DNA of 64,000 bases, taken from Candidatus Brocadia sp. (GTDB lineage: Bacteria > Planctomycetota > Brocadiia > Brocadiales > Brocadiaceae). The stretch lies in assembly GCA_011525665.1 (NCBI GenBank), contig WYAU01000012.1, positions 1-64,000 of the forward strand. The letters run 5' to 3'. Of the stretch, positions 8,566 through 16,618 are shown piece by piece (the stretch's first letter is position 1; each line of letters begins with the position of its first letter). A model generated the notes under the pieces. The model made no database searches. It saw only the letters and a list, made by a program, of their open reading frames with translations, and was not told where the DNA came from. A program made the translations under genes and the position numbers.

Positions 8566-9534
8566 ATGCCAGTGGATACTTTGTTCCTTGCATTTTGGAA
8601 CGTAGAAAACCTGTTCGATATTGAGAGTGCGGTACGCCCCGACAAGATACAAAAAATAATCGCCAAAGACATTGTGGGATGGGATAAAACCTTTCTGGAT
8701 GCCAAGCTCCGTCAGCTTTCTGTAGTTATTCGCTCAATGAATAGCGGAAACGGTCCTGACCTCCTCGGTGTATGCGAGGTAGAAAATAGAAATGTTCTTG
8801 AAAAGCTAACGAATCAAATCTCTATCGACGGTGGTCGCGAATATCGCGTAGCCCACGCTGACACGAGTGACAACAGAGGGATTGATGTTGCGTTCCTCTA
8901 TGATTCAGATATTGCAAGCACTTCTCCAGATCAAACATTCCAGCATTGGGTTGTTAAACGCTACGCTACACGCGAGCTATTTCAAGTCAACTTTACTCTC
9001 GACGGGAAGAAATTTGTTTTGATTGGAAATCACTGGCCATCGCGAACATCTGGTCAGTATGAATCCGAACCATACAGAATGGTTGCTGGTGAGACGCTAG
9101 CCTATTGGATAGAGCGTATCCACGATGAACTCGGAGAGGATGTTGGTATTATTGTCATGGGAGATTTTAATGATGAGCCATTTAATCGCTCAGTAACAGA
9201 ATATGCGCTTTCGACTAACGACAGCCGCGTTGTATTGAAAGGTAGAAATCAATACTTATTGAATCTAATGTGGCCAATTTTGGCAAACGGCCGTGGTTCG
9301 CACATCTATGATGGACGTTGGAATTTGTTGGATCAAATTTTGGTAAGCCGTGCAATTGTTAATGGCAAATGTGGCTGGCTTGTGAAAGATAATGCTAGGA
9401 TTGAGGGTATAGAAATCATGTCTCACCCCAATAAACCTGGACCCAGAAGATTCGGGATAAAGCCAAACGAACGAGACAGTGGCGGCTTCAGTGATCACTT
9501 TCCCGTTAGTGTTACCCTTCAAAAGAGTGCATAA
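8566..9534 (+). CDS. endonuclease/exonuclease/phosphatase (EEP) family protein
   Basis: About 322 residues. EEP-fold motifs in order: LAFWNVENLFD (metal-binding Asn), LLGVCEVENRNVLE (Glu), IGNHWPSR (His), IVMGDFNDEP (Asp/Asn pair) and GGFSDHFPV (terminal Asp-His). All the catalytic residues expected of a Mg-dependent phosphodiesterase are present. There is no signal peptide, so it probably acts in the cytoplasm. The ATG at 8566 has GGAGG five bases upstream; the earlier ATG at 8554 has none. It is flanked by two attC-like sites, which suggests a gene cassette. Substrate unknown; DNA is likely. Confidence 0.8.
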   Translation: MPVDTLFLAFWNVENLFDIESAVRPDKIQKIIAKDIVGWDKTFLDAKLRQLSVVIRSMNSGNGPDLLGVCEVENRNVLEKLTNQISIDGGREYRVAHADTSDNRGIDVAFLYDSDIASTSPDQTFQHWVVKRYATRELFQVNFTLDGKKFVLIGNHWPSRTSGQYESEPYRMVAGETLAYWIERIHDELGEDVGIIVMGDFNDEPFNRSVTEYALSTNDSRVVLKGRNQYLLNLMWPILANGRGSHIYDGRWNLLDQILVSRAIVNGKCGWLVKDNARIEGIEIMSHPNKPGPRRFGIKPNERDSGGFSDHFPVSVTLQKSA

Positions 9535-9583
9535 CGTCGCCATTGATCAAGGTTAAAAGGCCGGGGCTTCAATATTTATCAGC

Positions 9584-9659
9584 ATCTAACAACTGTATCA
9601 ACGCGGACTGGTAAATTCTGCTGCGCTTCATTGCCAGCCGGTTATACTGAGCGTTATTG
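9584..9659 (+). other. attC-like recombination site 2
   Basis: Starts ATCTAAC, a match to RYYYAAC, and ends GCGTTATTG as at site 1. The inner part contains GGACTGGTAA and TTGCCAGCC arms around a loop with GCTGCGCTTC. The outer parts (AACTGTATCAACGCGG and CCGGTTATACTGAGCGTT) pair imperfectly. Size about 76 nt. It lies about 50 nt after the EEP gene stop. Confidence 0.4.
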
Positions 9660-9686
9660 ATAAAATAACACTGTTTCCGGTAATAG
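9651..9686 (+). repeat. 36-nt direct repeat, copy 2
   Basis: Second copy of the GCGTTATTGATAAAATAA repeat, 1,328 nt downstream of the first. The two copies bracket the EEP gene exactly as two cassette junctions would. Confidence 0.7.
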
Positions 9687-10106
9687 ACATTTCTGCATAT
9701 AGAATCTTCCTCTCCTAATATTTATCTCCTTTAGCATTTACAGCTATCATCCTGTTTTTGGAAATGGAAACCATACAGGGACGCAAAAGGATGAACTTGT
9801 CTTCATAAAAAGTCTTATAGAAAAACTCCTGTCTCCAAAAGTCGTTCTGTAAAACCCATCTGCTTACGTTAGTACACGCTTACGGCTTGTTCAAACAATG
9901 ACACGCCTGCGAACTGCTGCGTTATAGTATTACCGTGTAAAATCTTTCTTTTTTCGCAAGTTTTTTAACACCCCCCTTGATAGGGGGGATTTGGTTGTGG
10001 CTTCGCTGCGCTATGTCTCATATACCTTGACACGATACTCTATCTTTTGCTAGTATCTCACCATGAAAATTGTTCAATGTATTTAAGCCTTCGTAACGAC
10101 TTTTAA

Positions 10107-10182
10107 GCTCCCTTATTGGTAGGACAAGCGTCCCCGCTTGTCATCATATTGTCAGCGAGGACGCCTAACCTACCATAGGAGC
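10107..10182. repeat. large imperfect inverted repeat, GGTAGG...GCGTCC type
   Basis: The left arm contains GCTCC, then TTGGTAGG and GCGTCCCCGC. The right arm contains GCGAGGACGC, CCTACCA and GGAGC. The arms are complementary apart from small internal mismatches and enclose a loop around TCATCATATTG. A REP-like intergenic element. Confidence 0.65.
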
Positions 10183-10208
10183 TGGGGTGTGTTGCGGCAA
10201 AACTTACA

Positions 10209-10272
10209 TACCCCTTCCTCCCCCTTTATCCCCTTCAGAGAGGGGGACATAGTGGGAGGCGCTGAGGGAGGA
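10209..10272. repeat. C-rich/G-rich palindromic repeat upstream of priA
   Basis: CCTCCCCCTTTATCCCC followed by AGAGGGGGACATAGTGGGAGG. It appears related in inverse orientation to the GGAGGGGATAAAGGG element found inside priA and inside the octaheme cytochrome gene. Confidence 0.55.
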
Positions 10273-10383
10273 GTTGCAAAAGACCGAAAACTTCCCGACA
10301 TGAACTTATGCCCTCAGCTGCTTTTAGCGCAACCGGGACGGTTGCGCTACCGGATGAATTTCCTGTATATAAAATAGGAATCT

Positions 10384-12915
10384 ATGTCTACCAGCCTCCT
10401 CAGTCAAAATTCACCTCCGACGTGTCCAACTGACGTTGTACCGGGAAATCAGACTATGCCAGGAAATCAACCGGATCAAAAATTATTCGCAGAGGTGGTC
10501 GTCAATATCCCTTTAGATAAGGTGTTTCATTATAGCATCCCTCTCCATTTACGAGAAAATCTTGCCGCCGGGATGCGGGTAAGAATACCCTTTGGCAACA
10601 AGATAATGACAGGGTTTTGTGTCGGATTTACTGATACCCCATTTACCGACAAAACAAAAGATATTATAAGTATAATCGATAAGACCCCATTGATGGATGA
10701 CATCATGCTGAAGATTACCCGATGGTTATCGTCTCATTACTGCTGCGGGTGGGGGGAAGCGATCTATGCCGTTATTCCGCCTGTGGTACGCAGTCGGGTG
10801 AAAGAGAAACAGGACACTTTTGTAAAATGTAGCGGGCATACCTTATCTCTCAATCAGGAAGCCCTCATACAGATGAAAACCCGTGCACCAAAACAGGCCA
10901 AGGTACTGGAAATCCTTTTAGAACATCCGTCTGAAATAAGCGCCAAAGAATTGATCCGCATCAGCGGCTGCAAGATGCCCGGCCTTCGTCAACTGAAAAA
11001 GAAGGGTTTTGTCATTCTTGAAAACAAACTCCCTGATGATGCAAGTATGCCGCGTACTGTCGACTTATTGCAGCAACACTTAACCCTTATCCCGGAGCAG
11101 CAAAACGCCTTCGATATCATCTGCCAAAAACTCTCAGGGCTTTCCCATCGCAACCAAATCCCATTATCTTCAACCACCCCTCCTTCCCCTCCTTCGCAAG
11201 GAGGGGATAAAGGGAAGGTAAAAGAATCAAAGCAATTCCATGTTCCTCCCTCACAAGGAGGGGACTCCGCCGTGAGCAATCAGTCGGACGAACAAGGGGA
11301 GGTAAAGACATTAAATTGGGGAAGGGAATCTTTACCGTATGATACAACACAGATCAAGCCGGGCGTTATATTGCTTCACGGCATTACCGGCAGCGGGAAG
11401 ACGGAGCTCTACCTTCAAACCATAGCAAAGGTGCTCGAAGAGGGCCGTAAGGCCATATACCTCGTCCCTGAAATATCCCTTACCCCGCAAACCATTCACA
11501 GAATAACGGCACGATTCGACAGGATAGCCGTATTACACAGCAATCTCCTGGGAACTGTCCACGAGTCACAATGGAACGATATTAAAGAGGACAAGGTGGA
11601 TATCGTCATAGGCGCGAGATCCTCCATATTTGCCCCCCTGAAGAACGTCGGGTTGATTATCATAGACGAGGAACACGAAAATACTTATAAACAGGAAAAT
11701 AATCCGCGATACAATGCCAGAGATATCGCCGTTCTCAGAGCGACTTACGAAAATGCCCTGGTTATTATGGGCACGGCCACGCCCTCCCTGGAAAGTTACT
11801 ATCAGGCGCTGAACGGCATCTATGAAAAAATTGTCCTTTCCAAAAGAATCGGCGAACGGCAACTCCCGCCCGTCGACATTGTCGATATGAGGGAGGAAGT
11901 CCGCAAACGCCGGGGATACAACATTATTTCCCAACGGTTGCAATATTACATGAGACAATCCCTTGCCAGAAATGAACAGGTGATCTTGTTTTTGAACCGG
12001 AGAGGGTTCGCGCCGTACATTCACTGCAAACGGTGTGGATTTGTATTAAGGTGCAAGCGATGTGACATCCCCATGACCTTTCACAAAAAATTCAATGCTA
12101 CGGTATGTCATTATTGCCACGCGGAAGCCCATCCGCCGGAATCATGCCCTGACTGCCTGGCCAATACTATTAACTATCGTGGGTTTGGGACGGAAAAAAT
12201 TGAAGACGAAATTAAGGCCAAGTTCCCCAATTATAAAATCATACGGATGGACAGCGATTCCATGCGTGTACGCGATGCCCACGAAAAGGCCTTAACTGCA
12301 TTTGAGCGGGGGGAGTTTCCGATATTGCTTGGTACACAGATGATCGCAAAGGGATTGGATTTTCCGAACGTCACCCTGGTGGGGGTGATATCCGCGGACA
12401 CGATCCTGAACCTGCCTGATTTCCGTGCAAGCGAACGGACATTCCAACTCATTTCACAGGTGGCAGGGAGAACGGGCAGGGGGTCAAAGGGCGGGCGGGT
12501 GGTGGTGCAATCCTTTAACCCCGCGCATTACAGCATCACGTATGCCGCCACCCATGATTATGAAGGGTTTGCAAAAAAAGAACTGGAATACCGAAGGCAA
12601 TTGAATTATCCCCCATTCGGGAAACTGGCACGGATTATCTTCCGCGGTCCGCAGGAAGAGAAAACCAAAGAAAAATCCTTTATCGTTGGAGATAAACTGA
12701 AAGAATTCGCAAAAACACAGGGGAAGCGTCTGGAAGTACTTGGACCGTCACCTGCCCCCATGACGAAAATCAACAATCAGTTCCGATGGCATATCTTCGT
12801 AAAGGCACAAAACCATACGAGTATTCACAACGCCATTCACAGCGTTGCGGATATGTTAAAATCGTCAAAAAACGTACAAATAATGGTCGATGTTGATCCC
12901 TCCATGATGTTATGA
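10384..12915 (+). CDS. priA: primosomal protein N' (PriA helicase)
   Basis: 843 residues. The N-terminal DNA-binding domain starts near FAEVVVNIPLDKVFHY. The helicase core has Walker A GITGSGKTE at about 333-341 and DEEH at 428-431. Eight zinc-binding cysteines follow (CKRC, CKRC, CHYC, CPDC), then QMIAKGLDFPNV and QVAGRTGRG. PriA restarts stalled replication forks. An extra segment of roughly 60 residues just before Walker A (about 262-325) contains a repeat-derived stretch (TPPSPPSQGGDKGK, PPSQGGDS), so a dispersed palindromic element sits in frame here. The last codons (VDPSMML-stop) form the left attachment site of the element that follows; the coding sequence is intact. Confidence 0.96.
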   Translation: MSTSLLSQNSPPTCPTDVVPGNQTMPGNQPDQKLFAEVVVNIPLDKVFHYSIPLHLRENLAAGMRVRIPFGNKIMTGFCVGFTDTPFTDKTKDIISIIDKTPLMDDIMLKITRWLSSHYCCGWGEAIYAVIPPVVRSRVKEKQDTFVKCSGHTLSLNQEALIQMKTRAPKQAKVLEILLEHPSEISAKELIRISGCKMPGLRQLKKKGFVILENKLPDDASMPRTVDLLQQHLTLIPEQQNAFDIICQKLSGLSHRNQIPLSSTTPPSPPSQGGDKGKVKESKQFHVPPSQGGDSAVSNQSDEQGEVKTLNWGRESLPYDTTQIKPGVILLHGITGSGKTELYLQTIAKVLEEGRKAIYLVPEISLTPQTIHRITARFDRIAVLHSNLLGTVHESQWNDIKEDKVDIVIGARSSIFAPLKNVGLIIIDEEHENTYKQENNPRYNARDIAVLRATYENALVIMGTATPSLESYYQALNGIYEKIVLSKRIGERQLPPVDIVDMREEVRKRRGYNIISQRLQYYMRQSLARNEQVILFLNRRGFAPYIHCKRCGFVLRCKRCDIPMTFHKKFNATVCHYCHAEAHPPESCPDCLANTINYRGFGTEKIEDEIKAKFPNYKIIRMDSDSMRVRDAHEKALTAFERGEFPILLGTQMIAKGLDFPNVTLVGVISADTILNLPDFRASERTFQLISQVAGRTGRGSKGGRVVVQSFNPAHYSITYAATHDYEGFAKKELEYRRQLNYPPFGKLARIIFRGPQEEKTKEKSFIVGDKLKEFAKTQGKRLEVLGPSPAPMTKINNQFRWHIFVKAQNHTSIHNAIHSVADMLKSSKNVQIMVDVDPSMML
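11172..11265 (+). repeat. palindromic repeat inserted in frame in priA
   Basis: About 94 nt beginning AACCACCCCTCC, with CAAGGAGGGGATAAAGGG in the middle and a second CTCACAAGGAGGGGAC at the end. It shares most of its sequence with 24146-24230 inside the octaheme cytochrome gene and has the same plus-strand orientation. It encodes about residues 263-294 of PriA, rich in Pro, Ser, Gly and Lys. Confidence 0.8.
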
Positions 12916-12922
12916 AAACGGC
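12898..12922 (+). other. attL, left attachment site in the 3' end of priA
   Basis: 25 nt beginning CCCTCCATGATG, identical to 16619-16643. Similarity extends to about 37 nt with two mismatches. It spans the last codons and stop of priA plus the ATGA that could start a downstream gene. Confidence 0.85.
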
Positions 12923-13370
12923 CATTTTTGCCATTTTTTATAAGTGACTGGAAGCGTGTCTTTTATGACTGTAATATTTTGCACTAAAACAACTTACGAT
13001 TTAATTTCAATTCCTGCCAATTCCTGTGGATTCCGACTGTTTCCAATGGAGTTGACTACGTTTTGACTACAATTTGACTACAGTTGATGAAACATGAAAC
13101 CTATTGAGGAGAAACAGATACCCCCAACCCCCTTTAGAGGCCACCCCTCCTGTCATATGTATGGTCAGATTGCTAACTGTTTTCTTTTGATGTGATACTA
13201 TTTTCATGGCATTCAAGGAAATTTCATTCTTGTATGTTCTTGCCAGTTTTGATATGTATTTATGATTAGGTACGACATAAAAAGTTGATTATCAACGTTG
13301 CTTAAGTTTGTTTTTCGATTTTTTTCCATTAAAATTTCTTTCCGAAACCTTTTAAACCGGAGTCACGAAA
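12923..13370. other. left end of the integrated element, non-coding
   Basis: About 450 nt without a gene. It carries the TTTGACTACA repeats at 13052-13086 and a C-rich repeat fragment near 13121-13153 (CCCCCAACCCCC type). The stretch upstream of the first HTH gene is AT-rich and is the likely promoter region. Confidence 0.55.
13052..13086 (+). repeat. integrase arm-type direct repeats, left end
   Basis: Three copies of TTGACTAC at 13052, 13063 and 13074, an exact 11-nt period (one helical turn). The last 24 nt (13063-13086) are identical to 16518-16541 near the right end. Direct repeats at both ends close to att sites are what arm-type binding sites of lambda-like integrases look like. Confidence 0.65.
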
Positions 13371-14111
13371 ATGGGACATAAAAGAAGACTTAGGCGCACC
13401 GATGACCTTAAAATCCTCGAATTATATGCAGAAGGGAAAACACAAAAGGAGATCGGTGAAGTTTTTGGCGTTACAGATGTAGCTATAAGCTTAAGATTAA
13501 AAAAGATTCTCCCTTTGGTGAAGGTTGTTAAAGAAAAAAGGTTTTTATCCCGTGAGCCACTCGACATGCAGTTGCTTCAGGATTTAAAGAATGCCAATAC
13601 TGTCCAAGAAGAAGTGCATACACAATGTCCTAAAACTGCTAATGAGAATAACATAATCTCGCCAGAGCACAATGGTAATAATGATAGTAATACCGTAATG
13701 GATGTGGTGGATGTTGAACCAGAAGAAGTTAGAGAATTGGGCGATTTAATGAGTGCTTGCGGACTAAACAAGGAATATCGGTTGCAGAGATTAAAGCGTT
13801 GTATAGACCACCCTGACCCTGGCGTAGTCTTAAAGGCCTTAGACCAGTCGTGGAAGCTGGATGGAAGTTATCACAACGATAAAAATATAAACATCACTGG
13901 AATAAACATAGCAACAATAGTCGAGTCTAACTGGAATAACTCTCAAAGGATTAAACATTTCCTTACACAACGAGCACGGAATGTCGGAATGTGTCAATCC
14001 TTCAAGGGTAGCCATAAATCAACCGGTGAGGAAAAGCCGAGAACCCAAGAGGTCTTATATTGCAATTTTGAATCAACAAGGACACGGTACTTATTTGATG
14101 GACTACTATAA
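13371..14111 (+). CDS. HTH protein of the integrated element, possibly small-terminase-like
   Basis: 246 residues. The N-terminus has a helix-turn-helix (LKILELYAEGKTQKEIGEVFGVTDVAISLRLKKI, about residues 13-47). The middle is polar. The block DPGVVLKALDQSWKLDG near residues 147-163 resembles phage terminase small subunits, where similar text follows the HTH. The last 70 residues look less coherent, and a different reading frame is also open there (13981-14181), so a frameshift near the 3' end is possible. It is the first gene after attL. Function unproven. Confidence 0.6.
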   Translation: MGHKRRLRRTDDLKILELYAEGKTQKEIGEVFGVTDVAISLRLKKILPLVKVVKEKRFLSREPLDMQLLQDLKNANTVQEEVHTQCPKTANENNIISPEHNGNNDSNTVMDVVDVEPEEVRELGDLMSACGLNKEYRLQRLKRCIDHPDPGVVLKALDQSWKLDGSYHNDKNINITGINIATIVESNWNNSQRIKHFLTQRARNVGMCQSFKGSHKSTGEEKPRTQEVLYCNFESTRTRYLFDGLL

Positions 14112-14177
14112 TTTCTTGTTCTTTCTTATGTGCTTTGAGCTTTTACGGTGGATTCTTTTTGGGCAGTATTGGTCAAG

Positions 14178-14282
14178 TTAGCCATGTTTGTGCTTCTTTT
14201 CCTGTCTTGTGATATAGAAATACATTACCCATAAGGCTACAATCCCTACCCCGAAGATTATTAAAAGGTTGATTTCGTTCAT
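14178..14282 (-). CDS. 34-residue membrane peptide
   Basis: Begins MNEINLLIIFGVGIVALWVM and ends in a basic tail (RQEKKHKHG). One transmembrane helix is predicted by eye. Its ATG overlaps the stop of the upstream minus-strand gene by 4 nt (ATGA), so coupled translation is likely. No known family recognised. The tight coupling and clear membrane-plus-basic-tail layout argue for a real gene. Confidence 0.5.
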   Translation of the reverse strand: MNEINLLIIFGVGIVALWVMYFYITRQEKKHKHG

Positions 14283-14467
14283 TTGTCTTTGTCCTCTCTT
14301 TGTTCTATTTTAAAGGCAATGAAAAAGGCTGAACCTGTAAGCAGAATACCAAAGATTGTAACAAGTAAACTAAATTTATGAGAAACGAATTGTCCTAAAA
14401 TCAACGTAGCAAATGAGAGCTTACCAATATCGTAAATTGTCTTTGCTAAGTTTTCGTATTTCTTCAT
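14279..14467 (-). CDS. small two-helix membrane protein, DUF6722-like
   Basis: 62 residues starting MKKYENLAKTIYDIGKLSFA, with two hydrophobic helices (about 16-28 and 33-50) and a charged tail EQREDKDK. The layout resembles small membrane proteins annotated DUF6722 on mobile elements; this family link is from memory and weak. I chose the internal ATG because the upstream open frame overlaps the divergent HTH gene. It is transcribed opposite to the rest of the element, with the 14468-14553 gap as a divergent promoter region. Confidence 0.55.
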   Translation of the reverse strand: MKKYENLAKTIYDIGKLSFATLILGQFVSHKFSLLVTIFGILLTGSAFFIAFKIEQREDKDK

Positions 14468-14553
14468 TTGTTCTGTAATATAATACCAATTACACCAAAA
14501 CACGTCAAAAGAAAAAGGAATAGATAAATACACATAAGGATCGAGGTAACGCA

Positions 14554-15054
14554 ATGACTGAATCTGATAAACCAATAGAGGCTGTCCCTGCCGAAGATGT
14601 TGAGGTAATTTCTGATAAAGATATAGACAAACCACAGAAAGACATTCCTATTGAAACTTTAGTTTCCCTAAGAAACAAAGGGCTTTCTTTTGAGCAAATT
14701 GCCAGGATTACCGGATGTTGTAAACAAAATGTTCACCAACGCTTAGAATCTATTGGATATAGTAAGGAAAGATTAGAAAACTTTAAAGAAAGCAGGGCGG
14801 ACGTCTTTGCGTTTATGCAATCGAAGCTACTAAACTCGATAGACAATGCCGCAATTCAAAAGATGCAACCTTATCAACGGATCATTGGAACGGGGATTCT
14901 TTACGATAAGGAAAGGCTTGAGCGGGGGCAAAGCACGGGGATTATCGACATTACCACTACCATAAGAAGCATCGAGGATTTGTCGGCACGGGAGAAAATT
15001 TTGGAAGCACAATTTCGAGAGCTCACAGAGAAAAAGAAATCAAAAGCTAAATAA
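14554..15054 (+). CDS. second HTH protein of the integrated element
   Basis: 166 residues. An acidic N-terminus leads to a helix-turn-helix, LVSLRNKGLSFEQIARITGCCKQNVHQRLESIGY (about 36-69), then a helical region (KLLNSIDNAAIQKMQPYQRIIGTGILYDKERLERGQST) and a basic C-terminus. The combination recalls phage small-terminase or regulatory proteins. After its TAA stop the same frame stays open for 38 more codons and contains RCTGCGG, a zinc-ribbon-like fragment without its own start codon. Confidence 0.6.
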   Translation: MTESDKPIEAVPAEDVEVISDKDIDKPQKDIPIETLVSLRNKGLSFEQIARITGCCKQNVHQRLESIGYSKERLENFKESRADVFAFMQSKLLNSIDNAAIQKMQPYQRIIGTGILYDKERLERGQSTGIIDITTTIRSIEDLSAREKILEAQFRELTEKKKSKAK

Positions 15055-15217
15055 AAATATTTTTGCGATATAGGTCTATCCCACAGAGATTACGAATTAG
15101 AGCGGTATATCGGCAGACCTTCCGGGAATCCAAAAGGTTACCGGTGTACGGGCTGTGGCGGTTTAGGGTAGCGATATTGTCTTGCTTTAGGGAATAACGG
15201 GCTTACAAATAATTTGA

Positions 15218-15451
15218 ATGAAAATGTTCACAATGAAACGTTACGCAAATACAAAAGAAGTTTCTGAATATACGCCCTTACCCGTGAAAACTCTGTATGA
15301 ATGGGCAAGTTTAAGGCGTATTCCTTCTATTAAACTGGGACGTAGGGTATTATTCGATCTGGATGATATAAACTCTTTCATGGCTTCCCTGAAGCGTGAT
15401 ACGGGGCACTCTGAGAAAATTGTCAAAGAGGTTATTGCCAATGCACGCTAA
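15218..15451 (+). CDS. xis: excisionase-like HTH DNA-binding protein
   Basis: 77 residues. The fold is the MerR/excisionase winged-helix type: YANTKEVSEYTPLPVKTLYEWASLRRIPSIKLGRRVLFDLDDINSFM. Such proteins bend DNA at att sites and steer integrase toward excision. Position immediately upstream of the integrase gene supports an Xis role. A second ATG four codons in (MKRYANTK) may be the true start. Confidence 0.75.
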   Translation: MKMFTMKRYANTKEVSEYTPLPVKTLYEWASLRRIPSIKLGRRVLFDLDDINSFMASLKRDTGHSEKIVKEVIANAR

Positions 15452-15513
15452 AGCATATATAATTCTGAACATAGACATAAAGACACCTTCCGGTCACGGG
15501 AAAGGAGGGGAGA

Positions 15514-16570
15514 ATGTTTAAACGTGACGGGACATGGTGGGCGTGTATTCGGTACCGGGGCAAGAAAATCCAAAGAAGCCTTGAAACCGACAACAAAAAA
15601 CTTGCTGAAAGTATTGAATCCAAACTTAGAACGACACTCATAGAAGAAAAATATTTTGACCGGTGCGAAGGGGAAGTAAAAACGTTTCAGGACATGGCAG
15701 ACCGATTTATGTTAGAGTATGCGCCGAAAAACTCGAAAAGGACGCAAATGCATTACAAGACAACGCTGAGTCATGCACTGCCTTTTTTTGGTAGCATGAA
15801 GCTTACTTCAATTACACCTAAAAAGATAGCTGAATATAAGGCCATGAGGTATAAGCAAGGGGATTAAACCCGGTACGTTTAATCTGGAACGGGCGATGTT
15901 TTCAAAGATGTTTAACGTTGCTATACGGGAATGGGAATGGTTGAAAGAAAATCCCGTCAGTAGGGTTTCCAGGGATAAGGAGAATAACCAGCGTGACAAG
16001 TGGTTATCTGTGGATGAAGAACGGCGGTTATTGGAGAATATGCCAGAGTGGCTAAGAGAAATAGTCTCGTTAGCCTTACACACAGGTTTAAGGCAAGACG
16101 AATTGCTTTCATTGGCGTGGGACAGGGTAAACCTTCTGCAAAGGACAATCGTTATTCAGAAGTCAAAAAACGGAAGGGCGAGGACTATCCCTTTAACCAG
16201 TGTTGCAATGGGAATCCTGGAAGAAAAGGCGCGGATAAGGAATCTAAAAGCCGACCTGGTGTTTACAAATACTGTGGGTAAAAAAATTGGTAAAAGCTGG
16301 GTGTTGGAAAATTTTATCATTGCCAGAAAGAAGACTGAGCTTGATGACTTTCATTTCCACGACCTCAGACATACCTTTGCTACCCGGCTAGCACAAAGGG
16401 GAGTTGATTTGTATACTATTTCTAAATTGCTAGGCCATGTCAACATCACCATGACACAGCGTTATGCACATCATTGTCAGGAAAGTTTAAGGGCGGGAAT
16501 TTCGGTTTTAGAAAAAGTTGACTACAATTTGACTACAGTTGGGGAAAACAGAAATGTCTTGAATGCCTGA
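15514..16570 (+). pseudogene. int: tyrosine recombinase (integrase), one frameshift
   Basis: Two adjoining frames make one phage-type integrase. 15514-15867 encodes the AP2-like arm-binding and core-binding domains (TWWACIRYRGKKIQRSLET through KIAEYKAMRYKQ). A second frame, open from about 15857 to 16570, continues with GIKPGTFNLERAMFSKMFN and the catalytic domain. Catalytic residues are all visible: TGLRQDE (Arg), a Lys in the beta-hairpin (VIQKSKNGRAR), HDLRHTF (His-Arg), LLGH and the nucleophile in MTQRYAHH. The break is at the GGGG run near 15857-15860. It could be an inactivating mutation, programmed slippage or a sequencing error. The right-hand arm-type repeats are encoded within its C-terminus. 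Confidence 0.85.
16518..16541 (+). repeat. integrase arm-type direct repeats, right end
   Basis: Two TTGACTAC units at 16518 and 16529 (11-nt period), identical over 24 nt to 13063-13086. They overlap the end of the integrase coding sequence and lie 78 nt before attR. Confidence 0.65.
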
Positions 16571-16618
16571 AAGCCTTGATTTTACTGCTATATTCAGGTG
16601 ATTTGTGGTTTTGTTGAC

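Larger units (their letters stand above)
9687..10383. other. non-coding stretch with several palindromic repeats
   Basis: No gene seen. It contains a C-rich/G-rich palindrome near 9968-9993 (CCCCCCTTGATAGGGGGG), the large imperfect inverted repeat at 10107-10182, and a C-rich repeat at 10209-10272. The priA promoter should lie in the last part but no clear consensus was found. Confidence 0.5.

Noticed and set aside
9895-9931. possible third attC-like site (TTCAAAC ... GCGTTATAG)
   Set aside because: Too short and the arms do not pair; R'' does not match the consensus well.
13981-14181. alternative reading frame over the 3' end of the first HTH gene
   Set aside because: It could reflect a frameshift, but the family is too uncertain to choose between frames; noted in the gene entry only.
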